NCBI GenBank assembly: GCA_034440175.1
Contig: JAWXBO010000014.1
Location: 1-8,480, forward strand
From: SZUA-430 sp034440175
GTDB lineage: Bacteria; Pseudomonadota; Alphaproteobacteria; Micropepsales; Micropepsaceae
Reading direction: 5' to 3'
DNA length: 8,480 nt
Part shown: positions 8,130 through 8,480 of the stretch, in pieces
Position numbering within the stretch: position 1 is the stretch's first letter
Layout: each line of letters starts with the position of its first letter
Notes under the pieces: model-generated
Told to the model about the DNA's origin: nothing
Databases searched by the model: none
What the model saw: the letters and a program-made list of their open reading frames with translations, nothing else
Translations under genes and position numbers: made by a program

Positions 8130-8480
8130 CATTTATACGGATTTCTTTCGCATACCGTGTAAGCAAAGGGCGAGCCCAAGCTCGGGCCGTGGTTAAGTGC
8201 GGCAATACAGGCCATCCTAATTTAATCTCGAGCGTTGACTCTAAGGTTTGGTGGTCTTACCCTCCTGTTTCCTGCATAGACGTGCGCGATTAGCGTCGCG
8301 TCCGGTGTTGGTGTTCCCTCGTAGGGTAAAAGTAGAGTTTCGGGCGAGTTATTCGCACGGGGCGGCTTTTTTCGTCGAGCGGCTGCGACTTGAAGTTATA
8401 AATATACCGGGAAGGGGGATGAGGGCGGCGTGAGGCGCGGGTCATATGACTTGCGAGAAGCGTGCTTGAATTCTCTTTCT
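8130..8480. other. Right-end intergenic region, no supported gene
   Basis: No gene with a believable start and codon pattern is seen; the 61-codon frame at 8248-8433 is arginine-rich and looks like chance. TTGACT at 8235-8240 with TACCCT 17 bases on (8258-8263) could be a plus-strand promoter. TTACCCT (8257-8263) and AGGGTAA (8323-8329) are complementary and enclose an inner stem CGCGA/TCGCG (8286-8290, 8297-8301), so a folded RNA is possible. The 10-bp palindrome GTCATATGAC lies at 8441-8450. No terminator is obvious. Confidence 0.4.

Noticed and set aside
8248..8433. 61-codon plus-strand frame at the right end
   Set aside because: Arginine-rich, GTG-started without a ribosome site, and no family resemblance.

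Overview
The window looks like chromosomal DNA from an alphaproteobacterium. The reasons are the GC-rich, C-ending codons of the large chaperone gene, a ClpB that keeps key residues at E. coli numbering, and an intergenic palindrome at 597-662 of the kind scattered through Rhizobiales and Caulobacterales genomes. I cannot name the genus. No tRNA, rRNA, CRISPR array or intact insertion sequence was seen.

Layout. (1) 1-571: a small DoxX-family membrane protein on the plus strand with its own likely promoter. (2) 572-913: intergenic DNA with a two-hairpin repeat and a GGGGAC repeat-like site. (3) 914-1546, minus strand: a glutathione S-transferase that appears to start at TTG. (4) 1682-4038: an accessory island. 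A 12-TM MFS transporter (1989-3188) sits between two broken REP-associated tyrosine transposase (RAYT, Y1/HUH family) genes. The left copy keeps only the C-terminal part; the right copy keeps the N-terminal and middle parts but is frameshifted, has two stops and lacks the tail. They share a 213-bp segment at about 87% identity. A repeat and hairpin element precedes the right copy. (5) 4039-4735: about 700 bases without a convincing gene, with short direct repeats and a candidate heat-shock promoter. (6) 4736-7333: full-length clpB. (7) 7330-8048, minus strand: two overlapping small genes of unknown function, one a single-pass membrane protein and one a secreted protein. They converge on clpB with a 4-nt overlap of the coding ends. 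Upstream is a possible promoter with a 17-bp palindrome over its -35 box. (8) 8130-8480: no supported gene.

How the parts relate. clpB encodes the cytosolic disaggregase that works with DnaK/DnaJ. The GST and DoxX proteins are ordinary accessory stress and redox functions and show no operon link to it. The MFS gene uses a GTG start that lies inside the end of the left transposase remnant. Its codons are visibly richer in A/T than those of clpB, so it probably arrived separately. The most unusual part of the window is this transposase-transporter-transposase arrangement. I do not see a clear new defence or metabolic system; the two coupled unknown genes and their palindromic operator are the best candidates for undescribed biology.
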